Shown here in pieces: positions 21,280 to 32,510 of a stretch of DNA of 64,000 bases (its first letter is position 1; each line of letters opens with the position of its first letter). The position numbers and the translations under genes are program-made. Below the pieces are notes generated by a model, which made no database searches, was not told the origin of the DNA, and worked only from the letters and a program-made list of their open reading frames with translations. Location: NCBI GenBank assembly GCA_963575745.1, contig CAUYUJ010022071.1, forward strand, positions 468,532-532,531. Reading direction: 5' to 3'. The DNA comes from Prorocentrum cordatum (taxonomy: Eukaryota > Sar > Dinophyceae > Prorocentrales > Prorocentraceae).

Positions 21280-23078
21280 ATGGCAGCCTTCGCGGTGGCC
21301 GGGGCCGCCCAGCCCCTCACCGCAGGCAGCGCTCCAGCGGCGCAGCCGGCGCAGGCCCTCCGCGCGGCCTCGCTGCGCGGGTCGCCCGCGCCGGCCGCCG
21401 AGGCGTCGCCGTGGCTGCTCGCCACCGCGGCGGCGGGCGCCGCGGCCGTGGGCGCCGCGGCGGCCGCGGCGCCTCGCCGCCGCGCGCGCGCCGCGCCGCT
21501 GGCCGGAGCATCGCGGGCGCGCGTGACGCCCGTGGCGTCGCAGGGGCAGCAGCGCACCTTGCGGGGCGCGCGCGTGGTGGTCTGCGCGGGCGCCAAGCTC
21601 CCCGAGGGCCGCAAGCTGCGCGTGGCCGTCATCGGCGGCGGCCCAGGCGGCGCTTCGTGCGCGGTGACCGTTGCGATCGAAATGGGTATGGAGAAAAAGG
21701 GGACGAACACCGACAGCAGTTGCTGCTCATTTTGAACAGGGCTCGGTGTCGGCGTCGCCGCGGACTTTGTGTCCATTTAGAACAAAAAGTTGCCTGCCCA
21801 ACAGCGGCCGCTGCCAGTGTGGGACAACACTTGCTGTTGGACATCGTACCTAGTTTTTCTTGTATTTGTTTCGGGTGTGCCAAGGTGAAGCTCGCCGAGG
21901 GCGGCGTGGAGACGTACCTCATCGAGCGCAAGTTGGACAACTGCAAGCCGTGCGGGGGCGCGATCCCGCTCTGCATGGTGGAGGAGTTCAACCTGCCGCC
22001 GCAGCTCGTCGACAGGTGCGTGCGCAAGATGACCATGATCTCGCCCTCCAACAGGGAGGTGCAGATTGGCCAGACGCTCAAGGACGACGAGTACATCGGC
22101 ATGGTGCGCCGCGAGGTGCTGGACAAGCACCTGCGCGACACCGCGGCCGAGAAGGGCGCCACGGTCATCAACGGCCTCTTCATGGGCATGGACATGCCGC
22201 AGAGCGACGGCGACCCGTACGTGCTGAGCTACAACGACCTCGGCGACCAGACGGGGGCCGCGCGCAAGGGCGTCAAGAAGACGCTGGAGTCGACGTTGTG
22301 ATCGGCGCAGACGCGCTAACAGCCGGTGGCCAAGGAGATCGAGGCCGACAACGAGTACGCCATCGCCTTCCAGGAGCGCATGACCATCGACGAGAAGAAG
22401 ATGGAGTACTACAAGGAGAGGGCCGAAATGTACGTCGGCGAGGACGTGTCTCCGACTTCTACGCGTGGGTCTTCCCAAGTACGACCACGTCGCCGTGGGC
22501 ACGGGCACCGTCATCGACAAGAAGGGCATCCAGAAGTACCAGCAGGGCATCCGGGACCGCGCCGCTCCCCGCATCGAGGGGGGCGAGATCATCCGCGTGG
22601 AGGCCCACCCCATCCCGGAGCACCCCCGCCCGTGGCGAACGAAGGGGCGCTGCACCCTGATGGCGACGCGGCGGGCTACGTGACCAAATGCTCCGGCGAG
22701 GGGATCTACTTCGCGGGCAAGAGCGGCTTCATGTGCGCCGAGGAGGTCGTCAGGGCCTCTGAGAACGGCACCCGCATGATCGACGAGAACGACCTGAAGG
22801 TCTACATCCGCAAGTTCGATGAGCAGTACGGCCCCACCTACATCGTGCTGGACGCGTTGCAGAAGGTCTTCTACACCTCCGACGCGGCCCGCGAGAGCTT
22901 CGTAGAGTTGTGCGAGGAGGAGTACGTGCAGAAGGTCACCTTCGACTCGTACCTGTACAAGACCGTGCAGGGCAACAACCCGATGGGCGACCTCAAGCTG
23001 GGCTGGAAGACGCTCACCAGCCTGTGGAACTACAACAAGAACCCCCCGCCCCCCATGAAGAAGCTCGAGGTGGCGTAG
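21280..23078 (+). pseudogene. chlP: Geranylgeranyl reductase, array copy 8, multiple 1-nt deletions
   Basis: Exon 1 21280-21663 is intact (L13). Exon 2 21885-23078 is nine bases short: single-base losses near 22289, 22313, 22326, 22453, 22476 and 22661, and a three-base loss with changes near 22346-22352 (GGGGACTAC to GACAAC). The first loss ends the frame at 22299-22301. All lie within about 380 bases and mostly in runs of two to four identical bases, while the flanks are perfect. That clustering favours an unpolished patch of assembly over slow decay. C173 and N496 are present. Confidence 0.65.
21664..21884 (+). mobile_element. chlP intron, type II (copy 8)
   Basis: 221 nt, GT-AG. Type II throughout (GGGTATGGAGAAAAAGG; GTGTGGGACAACACTTGC). 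The 3' half is the version closest to the diverged relative at 43520-43700. Confidence 0.82.
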
Positions 23079-24128
23079 GCCGCCGCGCTCGAGTGATAGG
23101 CCTGCCGCTGCCGCTGCGCCCAAGCTCTCGCGAGTGGCGTCGGCGTCGGGCGGCGCCGTGCGCGGCACCGCGGCTCTGTCCGCGCGCGCAACCTGCGCGC
23201 TGCAATCTGCGCTCGCGCGCGCGCGGCACCGCGGCCATGGTCTGGCACTCCCCAGTTGTTTCGTTTCTGCTGTGCGGTTTGTGCCGCTAGCATTGGCCAT
23301 TCCTCTGCTGTGCGTCACGCTAGCATTCGCCAGGCCCACGTGAGCGCCACCGGTGTTTCAGGGCGCGCGCTCTGCCAACAAAACACGCCAGATTGCTTTT
23401 TTGAAAAGGTGCACGTGGGGCGCTGAATTGCCAGGCTTGCCGGCACGACTAGTGTGCTTATGACTCCTGACTACACGTGCAACACATGTTTTGATATGTT
23501 GGCCGGGGGCAGCGAGGGCACGTGCCCTTGCAACCGCTGGTTTTGAAGACACCCTGCAAAGCCCGAAGAAGACTATGTGTTTCAAGCTACCGTTTCCCCA
23601 CGGTGCCATAGTTTGTTCTGCTTCTTTGCACCGTGTCTGCAGGATGGAACGCAATACGCCGTCCTGGATAGCGGTCGTTCCCCGCATGATCCGAGAGTCT
23701 CTGAGCTGCCAGTCCACGTTGCAAGCCCAATTTAGGGCACGCCAACATCCTCCTCCTCCTCCTCCTCCTCCTCTTCCTCCTCCTTGTCCTCCTCCTATGC
23801 CTCCTCCTTCTACTCCTCCTTCTCCTCCTCCTCCTCCTTCTCCCAGTGGCTACCTCGCAGCTGCCAGCAATCATCTGTCGCGTGTCTGCTCTGTCGGTCC
23901 TGGTGTCTCACTTCGTAGGCTCCCGAGAACGAGAGTGGCCATCGACTGACACCGGATACGTCGTCTCCTCCCTCCTCCTCCTGCTCCTCCTCCTCCTCCT
24001 CCTCCTCCTCATCCTCATCCCTGGGTGCGTTTCGACGAGGCCTTCGAAAAGAAATCCAGCCCTGGCGACGAGGAGCTCCTTGGCGGCCCAAAACCAGCGA
24101 AAGCCGTACAGAAATCTCCTCCTCATCA
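23079..24128 (+). repeat. Array spacer 8 (type B)
   Basis: Begins like spacer 4 (CTCGAGTGATAGG), then follows spacers 5 and 7. CTC tracts at about 23747-23846 and 23966-24020. Confidence 0.75.
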
Positions 24129-24150
24129 TCCGTAGCCACTTTGGCTCAAG
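24129..24150 (+). other. Relict spliced leader, chlP copy 9
   Basis: One difference from consensus. Confidence 0.87.
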
Positions 24151-24195
24151 GAATTTTGGCGCAACGGGATATCGAATCCAGCCGCAGCCGCAGCC

Positions 24196-26003
24196 ATGGC
24201 AGCCTTCGCGGTGGCCGGGGCCGCCCAGCCCCTCACCGCAGGCAGCGCTCCAGCGGCGCAGCCGGCGCAGGCCCTCCGCGCGGCCTCGCTGCGCGGGTCG
24301 CCCGCGCCGGCCGCCGAGGCGTCGCCGTGGCTGCTCGCCACCGCGGCGGCGGGCGCCGCGGCCGTGGGCGCCGCGGCGGCCGCGGCGCCTCGCCGCCGCG
24401 CGCGCGCCGCGCCGCTGGCCGGAGCATCGCGGGCGCGCGTGACGCCCGTGGCGTCGCAGGGGCAGCAGCGCACCTTGCGGGGCGCGCGCGTGGTGGTCTG
24501 CGCGGGCGCCAAGCTCCCCGAGGGCCGCAAGCTGCGCGTGGCCGTCATCGGCGGCGGCCCAGGCGGCGCTTCGTGCGCGGTGACCGTTGCGATCGAAATG
24601 GGTATGGAGAAAAAGGGGACGAACACCGACAGCAGTTGCTGCTCATTTTGAACAGGGCTCGGTGTCGGCGTCGCCGCGGACTTTGTGTCCATTTAGAACA
24701 AAAAGTTGCCTGCCCAACAGCGGCCGCTGCCAGTGTGGGACAACACTTGCTGTTGGACATCGTACCTAGTTTTTCTTGTATTTGTTTCGGGTGTGCCAAG
24801 GTGAAGCTCGCCGAGGGCGGCGTGGAGACGTACCTCATCGAGCGCAAGTTGGACAACTGCAAGCCGTGCGGGGGCGCGATCCCGCTCTGCATGGTGGAGG
24901 AGTTCAACCTGCCGCCGCAGCTCGTCGACAGGTGCGTGCGCAAGATGACCATGATCTCGCCCTCCAACAGGGAGGTGCAGATTGGCCAGACGCTCAAGGA
25001 CGACGAGTACATCGGCATGGTGCGCCGCGAGGTGCTGGACAAGCACCTGCGCGACACCGCGGCCGAGAAGGGCGCCACGGTCATCAACGGCCTCTTCATG
25101 GGCATGGACATGCCGCAGAGCGACGGCGACCCGTACGTGCTGAGCTACAACGACCTCGGCGACCAGACGGGGGCCGCGCGCAAGGGCGTCAAGAAGACGC
25201 TGGAGGTCGACGTTGTGATCGGCGCAGACGGCGCTAACAGCCGGGTGGCCAAGGAGATCGAGGCCGGGGACTACGAGTACGCCATCGCCTTCCAGGAGCG
25301 CATGACCATCGACGAGAAGAAGATGGAGTACTACAAGGAGAGGGCCGAGATGTACGTCGGCGAGGACGTGTCTCCAGACTTCTACGCGTGGGTCTTCCCC
25401 AAGTACGACCACGTCGCCGTGGGCACGGGCACCGTCATCGACAAGAAGGGCATCCAGAAGTACCAGCAGGGCATCCGGGACCGCGCCGCTCCCCGCATCG
25501 AGGGGGGCGAGATCATCCGCGTGGAGGCCCACCCCATCCCGGAGCACCCCCGCCCGTGGCGAACGAAGGGGCGCTGCACCCTGATCGGCGACGCGGCGGG
25601 CTACGTGACCAAATGCTCCGGCGAGGGGATCTACTTCGCGGGCAAGAGCGGCTTCATGTGCGCCGAGGAGGTCGTCAGGGCCTCTGAGAACGGCACCCGC
25701 ATGATCGACGAGAACGACCTGAAGGTCTACATCCGCAAGTTCGATGAGCAGTACGGCCCCACCTACATCGTGCTGGACGCGTTGCAGAAGGTCTTCTACA
25801 CCTCCGACGCGGCCCGCGAGAGCTTCGTAGAGTTGTGCGAGGAGGAGTACGTGCAGAAGGTGACCTTCGACTCGTACCTGTACAAGACTGTGCAGGGCAA
25901 CGACCCGATGGGCGACCTCAAGCTGGGTTGGAAGACGCTCACCAGCCTGTGGAACTACAACAAGAACCCCCCACCCCCCATGAAGAAGCTCGAGGTGGCG
26001 TAG
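24196..26003 (+). CDS. chlP: Geranylgeranyl reductase, array copy 9
   Basis: Exons 24196-24579 and 24801-26003, 528 residues, intact, with L13, C173 and D496. In this copy and copy 10 the exon 2 frame happens to stay open back through the intron and across exon 1 in a non-coding frame, giving a spurious 620-codon frame. The real protein still requires splicing, because the 221-nt intron is not a multiple of three and exon 1 lies in another frame. Confidence 0.95.
24580..24800 (+). mobile_element. chlP intron, type II (copy 9)
   Basis: 221 nt, GT-AG, same as copy 8. Confidence 0.82.
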
Positions 26004-27050
26004 GCCGCCGCGCTCGTGTGATAGGCCTGCCGCTGCCGCTGCGCCCAAACTCTCGCGAGTGGCGTAGGCGTCGGGCGGCGCCGTGCGCGGCACCGCTGCT
26101 CTGTCCGCGCGCGCAACCTGCGCGCTGCGATCTGTGCTCGCGCGCGCGCGGCACCGCGGCCATGGTCTGGCACTCCCCAGTTGTTTCATTTCTGCTGTGC
26201 GGTTTGTGCCGCTAGCATTGGCCATTCCTCTGTTGTGCGTCACGCTAGCATTCGCCAGGCCCACGTGAGCGCCACCGGTGTTTCAGGGCGCGCGCTCTGC
26301 CAACAAAACACGCCAGATTGCTTTTTTGAAAAGGTGCACGTGGGGCGCTGAATTGCCAGGCTTGCCGGCACGACTAGTGTGCTTATGACTCCTGACTACA
26401 CGTGCAACACATGTTTTGATATGTTGGCCGGGGGCAGCGAGGGCACGTGCCCTTGCAACCGCTGGTTTTGAAGACACCCTGCAAAGCCCGAAGAAGACTA
26501 TGTGTTCCAAGCTACCGTTTCCCCACGGTGCCATAGTTTGTTCTGCTTCTTTGCACCGTGTCTGCAGGATGGAACGCAATACGCCGTCCTGGATAGCGGT
26601 CGTTCCCCGCATGATCCGAGAGTCTCTGAGCTGCCAGTCCACGCTGCAAGCCCAATTTAGGGCACGCCAACCTCCTCCTCCTCCTCCTCTTCCTCCTCCT
26701 TGTCCTCCTCCTATGCCTCCTCCTTCTACTCCTCCTTCTCCTCCTCCTCCTCCTCCTTCTCCCAGTGGCTACCTCGCAGCTGCCAGCAATCATCTGTCGC
26801 GTGTCTGCTCTGTCGGTCCTGGTGTCTCACTTCGTAGGCTCCCGAGAACGAGAGTGGCCATCGACTGACACCGGATACGTCGTCTCCTCCCTCCTCCTCC
26901 TGCTCCTCCTCCTCCTCCTCCTCCTCCTCCTCATCCTCATCCCTGGGTGCGTTTCGACGAGGCCTTCGAAAAGAAATCCAGCCCTGGCGACGAGGAGCTC
27001 CTTGGCGGCCCAAAACCAGCGAAAGCCGTACAGAAATCTCCTCCTCCTCA
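26004..27050 (+). repeat. Array spacer 9 (type B)
   Basis: CTC tracts at about 26670-26762 and 26882-26940, differing from spacers 5, 7 and 8 by a few repeat units and base changes. Confidence 0.75.
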
Positions 27051-27072
27051 TCCGTAGCCACTTTGGCTCAAG
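27051..27072 (+). other. Relict spliced leader, chlP copy 10
   Basis: One difference from consensus. Confidence 0.87.
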
Positions 27073-27117
27073 GAATTTTGGCGCAACGGGATATCGAATC
27101 CAGCCGCAGCCGCAGCC

Positions 27118-28925
27118 ATGGCAGCCTTCGCGGTGGCCGGGGCCGCCCAGCCCCTCACCGCAGGCAGCGCTCCAGCGGCGCAGCCGGCGCAGGCCCTCCG
27201 CGCGGCCTCGCTGCGCGGGTCGCCCGCGCCGGCCGCCGAGGCGTCGCCGTGGCTGCTCGCCACCGCGGCGGCGGGCGCCGCGGCCGTGGGCGCCGCGGCG
27301 GCCGCGGCGCCTCGCCGCCGCGCGCGCGCCGCGCCGCTGGCCGGAGCATCGCGGGCGCGCGTGACGCCCGTGGCGTCGCAGGGGCAGCAGCGCACCTTGC
27401 GGGGCGCGCGCGTGGTGGTCTGCGCGGGCGCCAAGCTCCCCGAGGGCCGCAAGCTGCGCGTGGCCGTCATCGGCGGCGGCCCAGGCGGCGCTTCGTGCGC
27501 GGTGACCGTTGCGATCGAAATGGGTATGGAGAAAAAGGGGACGAATACCGACAGCAGTTGCTGCTCATTTTGAACAGGGCTCGGTGTCGGCGTCGCCGCG
27601 GACTTTGTGTCCATTTAGAACAAAAAGTTGCCTGCCCAACAGCGGCCGCTGCCAGTGTGGGACAACACTTGCTGTTGGACATCGTACCTAGTTTTTCTTG
27701 TATTTGTTTCGGGTGTGCCAAGGTGAAGCTCGCCGAGGGCGGCGTGGAGACGTACCTCATCGAGCGCAAGTTGGACAACTGCAAGCCGTGCGGGGGCGCG
27801 ATCCCGCTCTGCATGGTGGAGGAGTTCAACCTGCCGCCGCAGCTCGTCGACAGGCGCGTGCGCAAGATGACCATGATCTCGCCCTCCAACAGGGAGGTGC
27901 AGATTGGCCAGACGCTCAAGGACGACGAGTACATCGGCATGGTGCGCCGCGAGGTGCTGGACAAGCACCTGCGCGACACCGCGGCCGAGAAGGGCGCCAC
28001 GGTCATCAACGGCCTCTTCATGGGCATGGACATGCCGCAGAGCGACGGCGACCCGTACGTGCTGAGCTACAACGACCTCGGCGACCAGACGGGGGCCGCG
28101 CGCAAGGGCGTCAAGAAGACGCTGGAGGTCGACGTTGTGATCGGCGCAGACGGCGCTAACAGCCGGGTGGCCAAGGAGATCGAGGCCGGGGACTACGAGT
28201 ACGCCATCGCCTTCCAGGAGCGCATGACCATCGACGAGAAGAAGATGGAGTACTACAAGGAGAGGGCCGAGATGTACGTCGGCGAGGACGTGTCTCCAGA
28301 CTTCTACGCGTGGGTCTTCCCCAAGTACGACCACGTCGCCGTGGGCACGGGCACCGTCATCGACAAGAAGGGCATCCAGAAGTACCAGCAGGGCATCCGG
28401 GACCGCGCCGCTCCCCGCATCGAGGGGGGCGAGATCATCCGCGTGGAGGCCCACCCCATCCCGGAGCACCCCCGCCCGTGGCGAACGAAGGGGCGCTGCA
28501 CCCTGATCGGCGACGCGGCGGGCTACGTGACCAAATGCTCCGGCGAGGGGATCTACTTCGCGGGCAAGAGCGGCTTCATGTGCGCCGAGGAGGTCGTCAG
28601 GGCCTCTGAGAACGGCACCCGCATGATCGACGAGAACGACCTGAAGGTCTACATCCGCAAGTTCGATGAGCAGTACGGCCCCACCTACATCGTGCTGGAC
28701 GCGTTGCAGAAGGTCTTCTACACCTCCGACGCGGCCCGCGAGAGCTTCGTAGAGTTGTGCGAGGAGGAGTACGTGCAGAAGGTGACCTTCGACTCGTACC
28801 TGTACAAGACTGTGCAGGGCAACGACCCGATGGGCGACCTCAAGCTGGGCTGGAAGACGCTCACCAGCCTGTGGAACTACAACAAGAACCCCCCACCCCC
28901 CATGAAGAAGCTCGAGGTGGCGTAG
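27118..28925 (+). CDS. chlP: Geranylgeranyl reductase, array copy 10 (last)
   Basis: Exons 27118-27501 and 27723-28925, 528 residues, intact. L13 as in copies 6, 8 and 9, but R173 and D496 as in copies 1 and 2. FAD loop, CKPCGG and GDAAGYVT are unchanged. It is the distal member of the array, and its downstream flank is the most diverged spacer, so it may mark the original 3' end of the ancestral unit. Confidence 0.95.
27502..27722 (+). mobile_element. chlP intron, type II (copy 10)
   Basis: 221 nt, GT-AG. Type II, with GACGAATACC where copies 8 and 9 have GACGAACACC. Confidence 0.82.
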
Positions 28926-29625
28926 GCCGCCGCGCTCCTGTGATAGGCCTGCCGCTGCCGCTGCGCCCAAACTCTCGCGAGGGGCGTAGGCGTCGGGCGG
29001 CGCCGTGCGCGGCACCGCGGCTCTGTGCGCGCGCGCGACCTGCGCGCTGCAATCTGCGCTCGCGCGCGGCACCGCGGCCATGGTCTGGCACTCCCCAGTT
29101 GTTTCAATTCTGCTGTGCGGCTTGTGCCGCTAATATTGGCCATTCCTCTGCTGTGCGGCATGTCACGCTAGCATTCGCCCGGCCCACGTGAGCGCCACAA
29201 TTTTGTCAGGGCGCGCGCTCTGCCAACAAGAACACGCCATATGGATTTTTTGAAACAGGTGCACTTGGGGCGCTGAATTGCCGTGCTTGCAGGACGACTC
29301 CTGTGTTTGCGACTCCTGCCTGCACGTGCAACACACTGCGATCACGTCCGTGTGCCATCGCCACCAGTTAGCTGGGGGCAGCGAGGGCACGTGCCCTTGC
29401 GACCGCCAGTCTTGAAGACATCCCGCAGAGCCCGCAGAAGACTGTGTGTTTCAAGCTACCGTTCCCCCACGGTGCCATAGTTCGTTTGCCTCTGCACCGT
29501 GTCAGCAGGATGGAACGCAATGTGCCGTCCTGGACAGCGGTCGTTCTCCTCGTGAGCCGTGCGCCGAGAGGCGTCGAGCTGCCAGTCCACGCTGCACGCC
29601 CAATTTAGGGCACGCCAACCTTCTC
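28926..29625 (+). repeat. Diverged terminal spacer of the array
   Basis: Recognisably type B, but with many substitutions and indels (for example CACAATTTTGTCAGGG in place of CACCGGTGTTTCAGGG). Homology fades near 29625, just after GGGCACGCCAACC, exactly where the CTC tract begins in other units. The long pyrimidine tracts are absent. Confidence 0.75.
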
Positions 29626-30294
29626 CCCCCTGGGCGAAAAAGCGGGATGGGGAGCGGGAAGGGGGAAGGAATATAGGAGGTAGGGTTGAGGAGGGGGCGG
29701 AGGGGGAGAAGACCGACGACGACGACGACGACGACAGTGTCGGCGGACACGGCGACGGCGACAGCGGCGGCTGCGGCGGCGACGACGGCGGCGACCGCGG
29801 CGACGGCAACGGCGACGGCCTAGACGGCGACAACGACGGCGGCGGCGACGACGACAAAGACGACGGCGACGGCGGCGACGGCGACGGACGGCGCCCGAGG
29901 ATTGGAACGCCTGGTGGTCCTCGGACTCGTCGATCCGTGCCGCGCTGAAGATGGTGACGTGGCGCCCCGAGGAGCAGCGCGGGCTGCCGACGCCCGACCA
30001 GTGGGTCAACATCGACTACACGAAGGTCGCCGTTTTCGCAGTCGCCGCCGCCGCCGCCGCAACCGCCGCCGTCGTCGCCGCCGTCGTCGCCACCGCTGTC
30101 GTCGCCGCCGCTGTCGTTGTCCTCGCCGCTCTAGTTCTCATCGCCGCCGCCGTCGTTTTCGTCGCCGCCGCTGTCGTCGTCGCCGCCGCCGCCGCCGTCG
30201 CCGCCGTCGTCGCCGCTGTCGCCGCCGACGCCGATGCCGCCGCCGCCGCCGTCGTCGTTGTCGTCGCCGTCGTCGTCGTCGCCGTCGTCGTCGC

Positions 30295-30326
<32 letters not shown>

Positions 30327-30327
30327 C

Positions 30328-30358
<31 letters not shown>

Positions 30359-31760
30359 GCCGCCGTCGTCGCCGCCGTCGCCGCCGTCGTCGTCGTCGTG
30401 AGGTGCGGCGGGAGCGTGCCCCTGGGAGTGTGGGGCGAGAGGGAGGTCGAGGGGGAGAAGCAGAGAAGGGGGAGGAGGAGGAAGGAGGGAGAAGGGAAGA
30501 GAGAGGAGGAGGGAGGAAAGGGGAAGAGGAGGAGAGGAGGAGGAGGAGGAGGAGGAGGAGGAGGAGAAGGAGGAGGAAGGGGAGGAGGAGGAGGAGGAGG
30601 AGGAGGAGGAGCAGGAGGAGGAGAAGGGTCGAACTTCCTGGGTCGAGGATCGAGTCGAGGATCCCTTCTCTCGCAATGTGTGGGGGGCCTCGGGGACTGT
30701 CGATGCACGCGCGTCTCCGACCGTGCAGATCCACAAAGCCCCCACCAATCGCCCCAGAGAACTTGTTCACGCTCCGCGTATCCCCGCCAGCCCATCCCAC
30801 AACAGCACATTTTCCGACGCACACCGACGGTCGTTACTTTCGGGCGTGTCTCCTCCTGCTCTCGCATATCTCCTCCTCTTTCGCCCAGCTCCTGCCTACT
30901 CTGTGTCATACACTCTTGTGGGGGCAGTGGGAGGAGGACGAGGCGGAGCTAACTACGGTGGGGGCGTTCGGCAAGGGATGTGCCCAGGAGGCGTTCAGAC
31001 TTTGGAGGGCCCAGGCCCTGAGGAGCACAGGCGCCCAGCACTTGGTGACCCACATGTTGTGCAGCGCGGGGGGCACGAGCCGAGGTGGGCCGGGAAGGCG
31101 CCTCGCGGGAAGCTCGCCCGCCGGGTGAACGGGCTCATCCAGGGCACCGGGGAGGGGAGGACGAGTGAGGGACCAGATGCAGTCCGAAGCAACGCCCTTC
31201 CCCTCGAGGTCCCACGACTCGCCGGGGGCGTGACTATGAGGGGGCTTGCCGCCCCGTCGCGTCCAGCCAGCAGGGGAGCACCGCGTATCTCGTTCAAGAT
31301 ACGGCAGAGACGGAGTGAGTAGATAATCTGGGTATGTTTCTGTGATGTCTCGATCAGAAAGAAAACTCAAGAGGGTGGTGGTGATATTTGTGGCCGGTTC
31401 ACGATTGGATTTCCACCGGCTTCCAGACCTTGGAATCATCTTTTGAGGGTTCTTCGGCAACTGCCCTCACCGTATTTGCGTTGGTATTCTAGACGCTTCG
31501 CGTGACCTCACCAGCCCATCCAGAAACGATGCCCAGACGAGTTGCCCTGATTAGGGATGTGGAGGAGCATGCAGTGGAATACAGGGCTGGGTAAGACGTC
31601 ATACCCCAAGAGGGGGGGTGGAGGCACAATCGGAGGAGGAACAGGAGCAGGAGGAGGAGAGGGAGGAGTAGGGAGAGGGAGGGAGAGGAGGGAAGAGGCA
31701 GCAGGAAGAATGGGCGGAAGAGGAGGAGGAGGAGGAGGAGGAGGAGGAGCATAAAGGCCT
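29626..31760. other. Trinucleotide-rich DNA, no gene seen
   Basis: Successive low-complexity blocks: GAC/GGC triplets at about 29718-29900, GCC/GTC triplets at about 30038-30400, GGA/GAA purine tract at about 30440-30630 and another GGA tract at about 31620-31752. Long open frames here (poly-Arg, poly-Val/Ala, poly-Thr) arise from the triplets. The stretch between 30640 and 31600 is higher complexity, but I recognise nothing in it. Confidence 0.7.
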
Positions 31761-32510
31761 GAGGCCTCTTGGTTGTCTCTCGGAGTCTCTTCGGATGTCC
31801 TCCGAGAGCTTCTTGGAGTCCTCTTGGGGCGTCTTGGGGGTCTCTTGGCACTGGAGCCTCTTGAGGCGTCTTGGGCGCCTCTGGGAACTTTTTGGGGTGT
31901 CTGGGGGGCACCCTTGGGGCCGTCTTGGGGCACCCTCGGGAGCCTCGGGGGCCATCTTGGGGCTACCTTGGAGGTGATCCATCAAAGAAGGGGGCCGAGA
32001 CCATAGTAAAATCAATGATGCTGGCCTTCTTGCCGAGGCCTCTTGGGGCATCTTGGGCGCCTCTTGGGGGGGGCCTCTTGGGGTCTCTTGGGAGCTTCTT
32101 GGGGGCATCTTGGGAGCCTGTTGAGTCTTGAGAGCCTCTTGGGGCCTCCTGGGCGACCCTTCCCTTGGGGCCTTCTGGAGGCACCCTTGGGAGCCTCGGG
32201 GGACATCTTGGGGCCATCTTGGAGGATTTCGATCAAAGGAGGGGGGGGGGCTCCTCAATCAGGGCCCCCCCCCCAGGAGGCCAACACATGGCCCAAAGTA
32301 CATGAAAACCAAGATGTTGGCCTTCTCGCCGAGGCCTCTTGGGGCACCTCATGTGCCTCTGGGGGGTTTCTTGGAGCGTCTTGGGGGTCTCTTGGGAGCC
32401 TCTCGAGGGCCTCGTAGGGGCCTTCTGGTTACCTCTTGGCATCGTCTTGGGGCACCCTTGGGAGCCTCGGGGGCCATCTTGGAGGAGACCGATCAAAGGA
32501 CGGGCCGTAC
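31760..32510. repeat. Degenerate CTTGGG-type minisatellite
   Basis: Irregular repeats of about 10-20 bases built on GCCTCTTGGGG, CATCTTGGG and CCCTTGGGAGCCTC. A similar block, differing in detail (GGCCGTCTTGGG), occurs at about 54890-55340. Confidence 0.7.

Larger units (their letters stand above)
595..29625 (+). repeat. Tandem array of ten chlP gene units
   Basis: Ten head-to-tail units of about 2.9-3.0 kb, all on the + strand. The left edge of homology (position 595) coincides with the first base of the SL relict in copy 1. The right edge lies in a diverged last spacer near 29625. Two spacer types occur: A after copies 1, 2, 3 and 6; B after copies 4, 5, 7, 8, 9 and 10. Two intron types also occur. 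Their combination is a mosaic, as expected from unequal crossing-over and gene conversion. For example, the spacer after copy 3 plus copy 4 is almost identical to the spacer after copy 6 plus copy 7, about 8.8 kb away. Tandem one-strand arrays of highly expressed genes are typical of dinoflagellates. Confidence 0.95.

Noticed and set aside
24141-26003. A single 620-codon frame across exon 1, intron and exon 2 in copies 9 and 10
   Set aside because: It reads exon 1 in the wrong frame (Arg-rich) and translates the intron. The FAD loop is only made by splicing 24579 to 24801.
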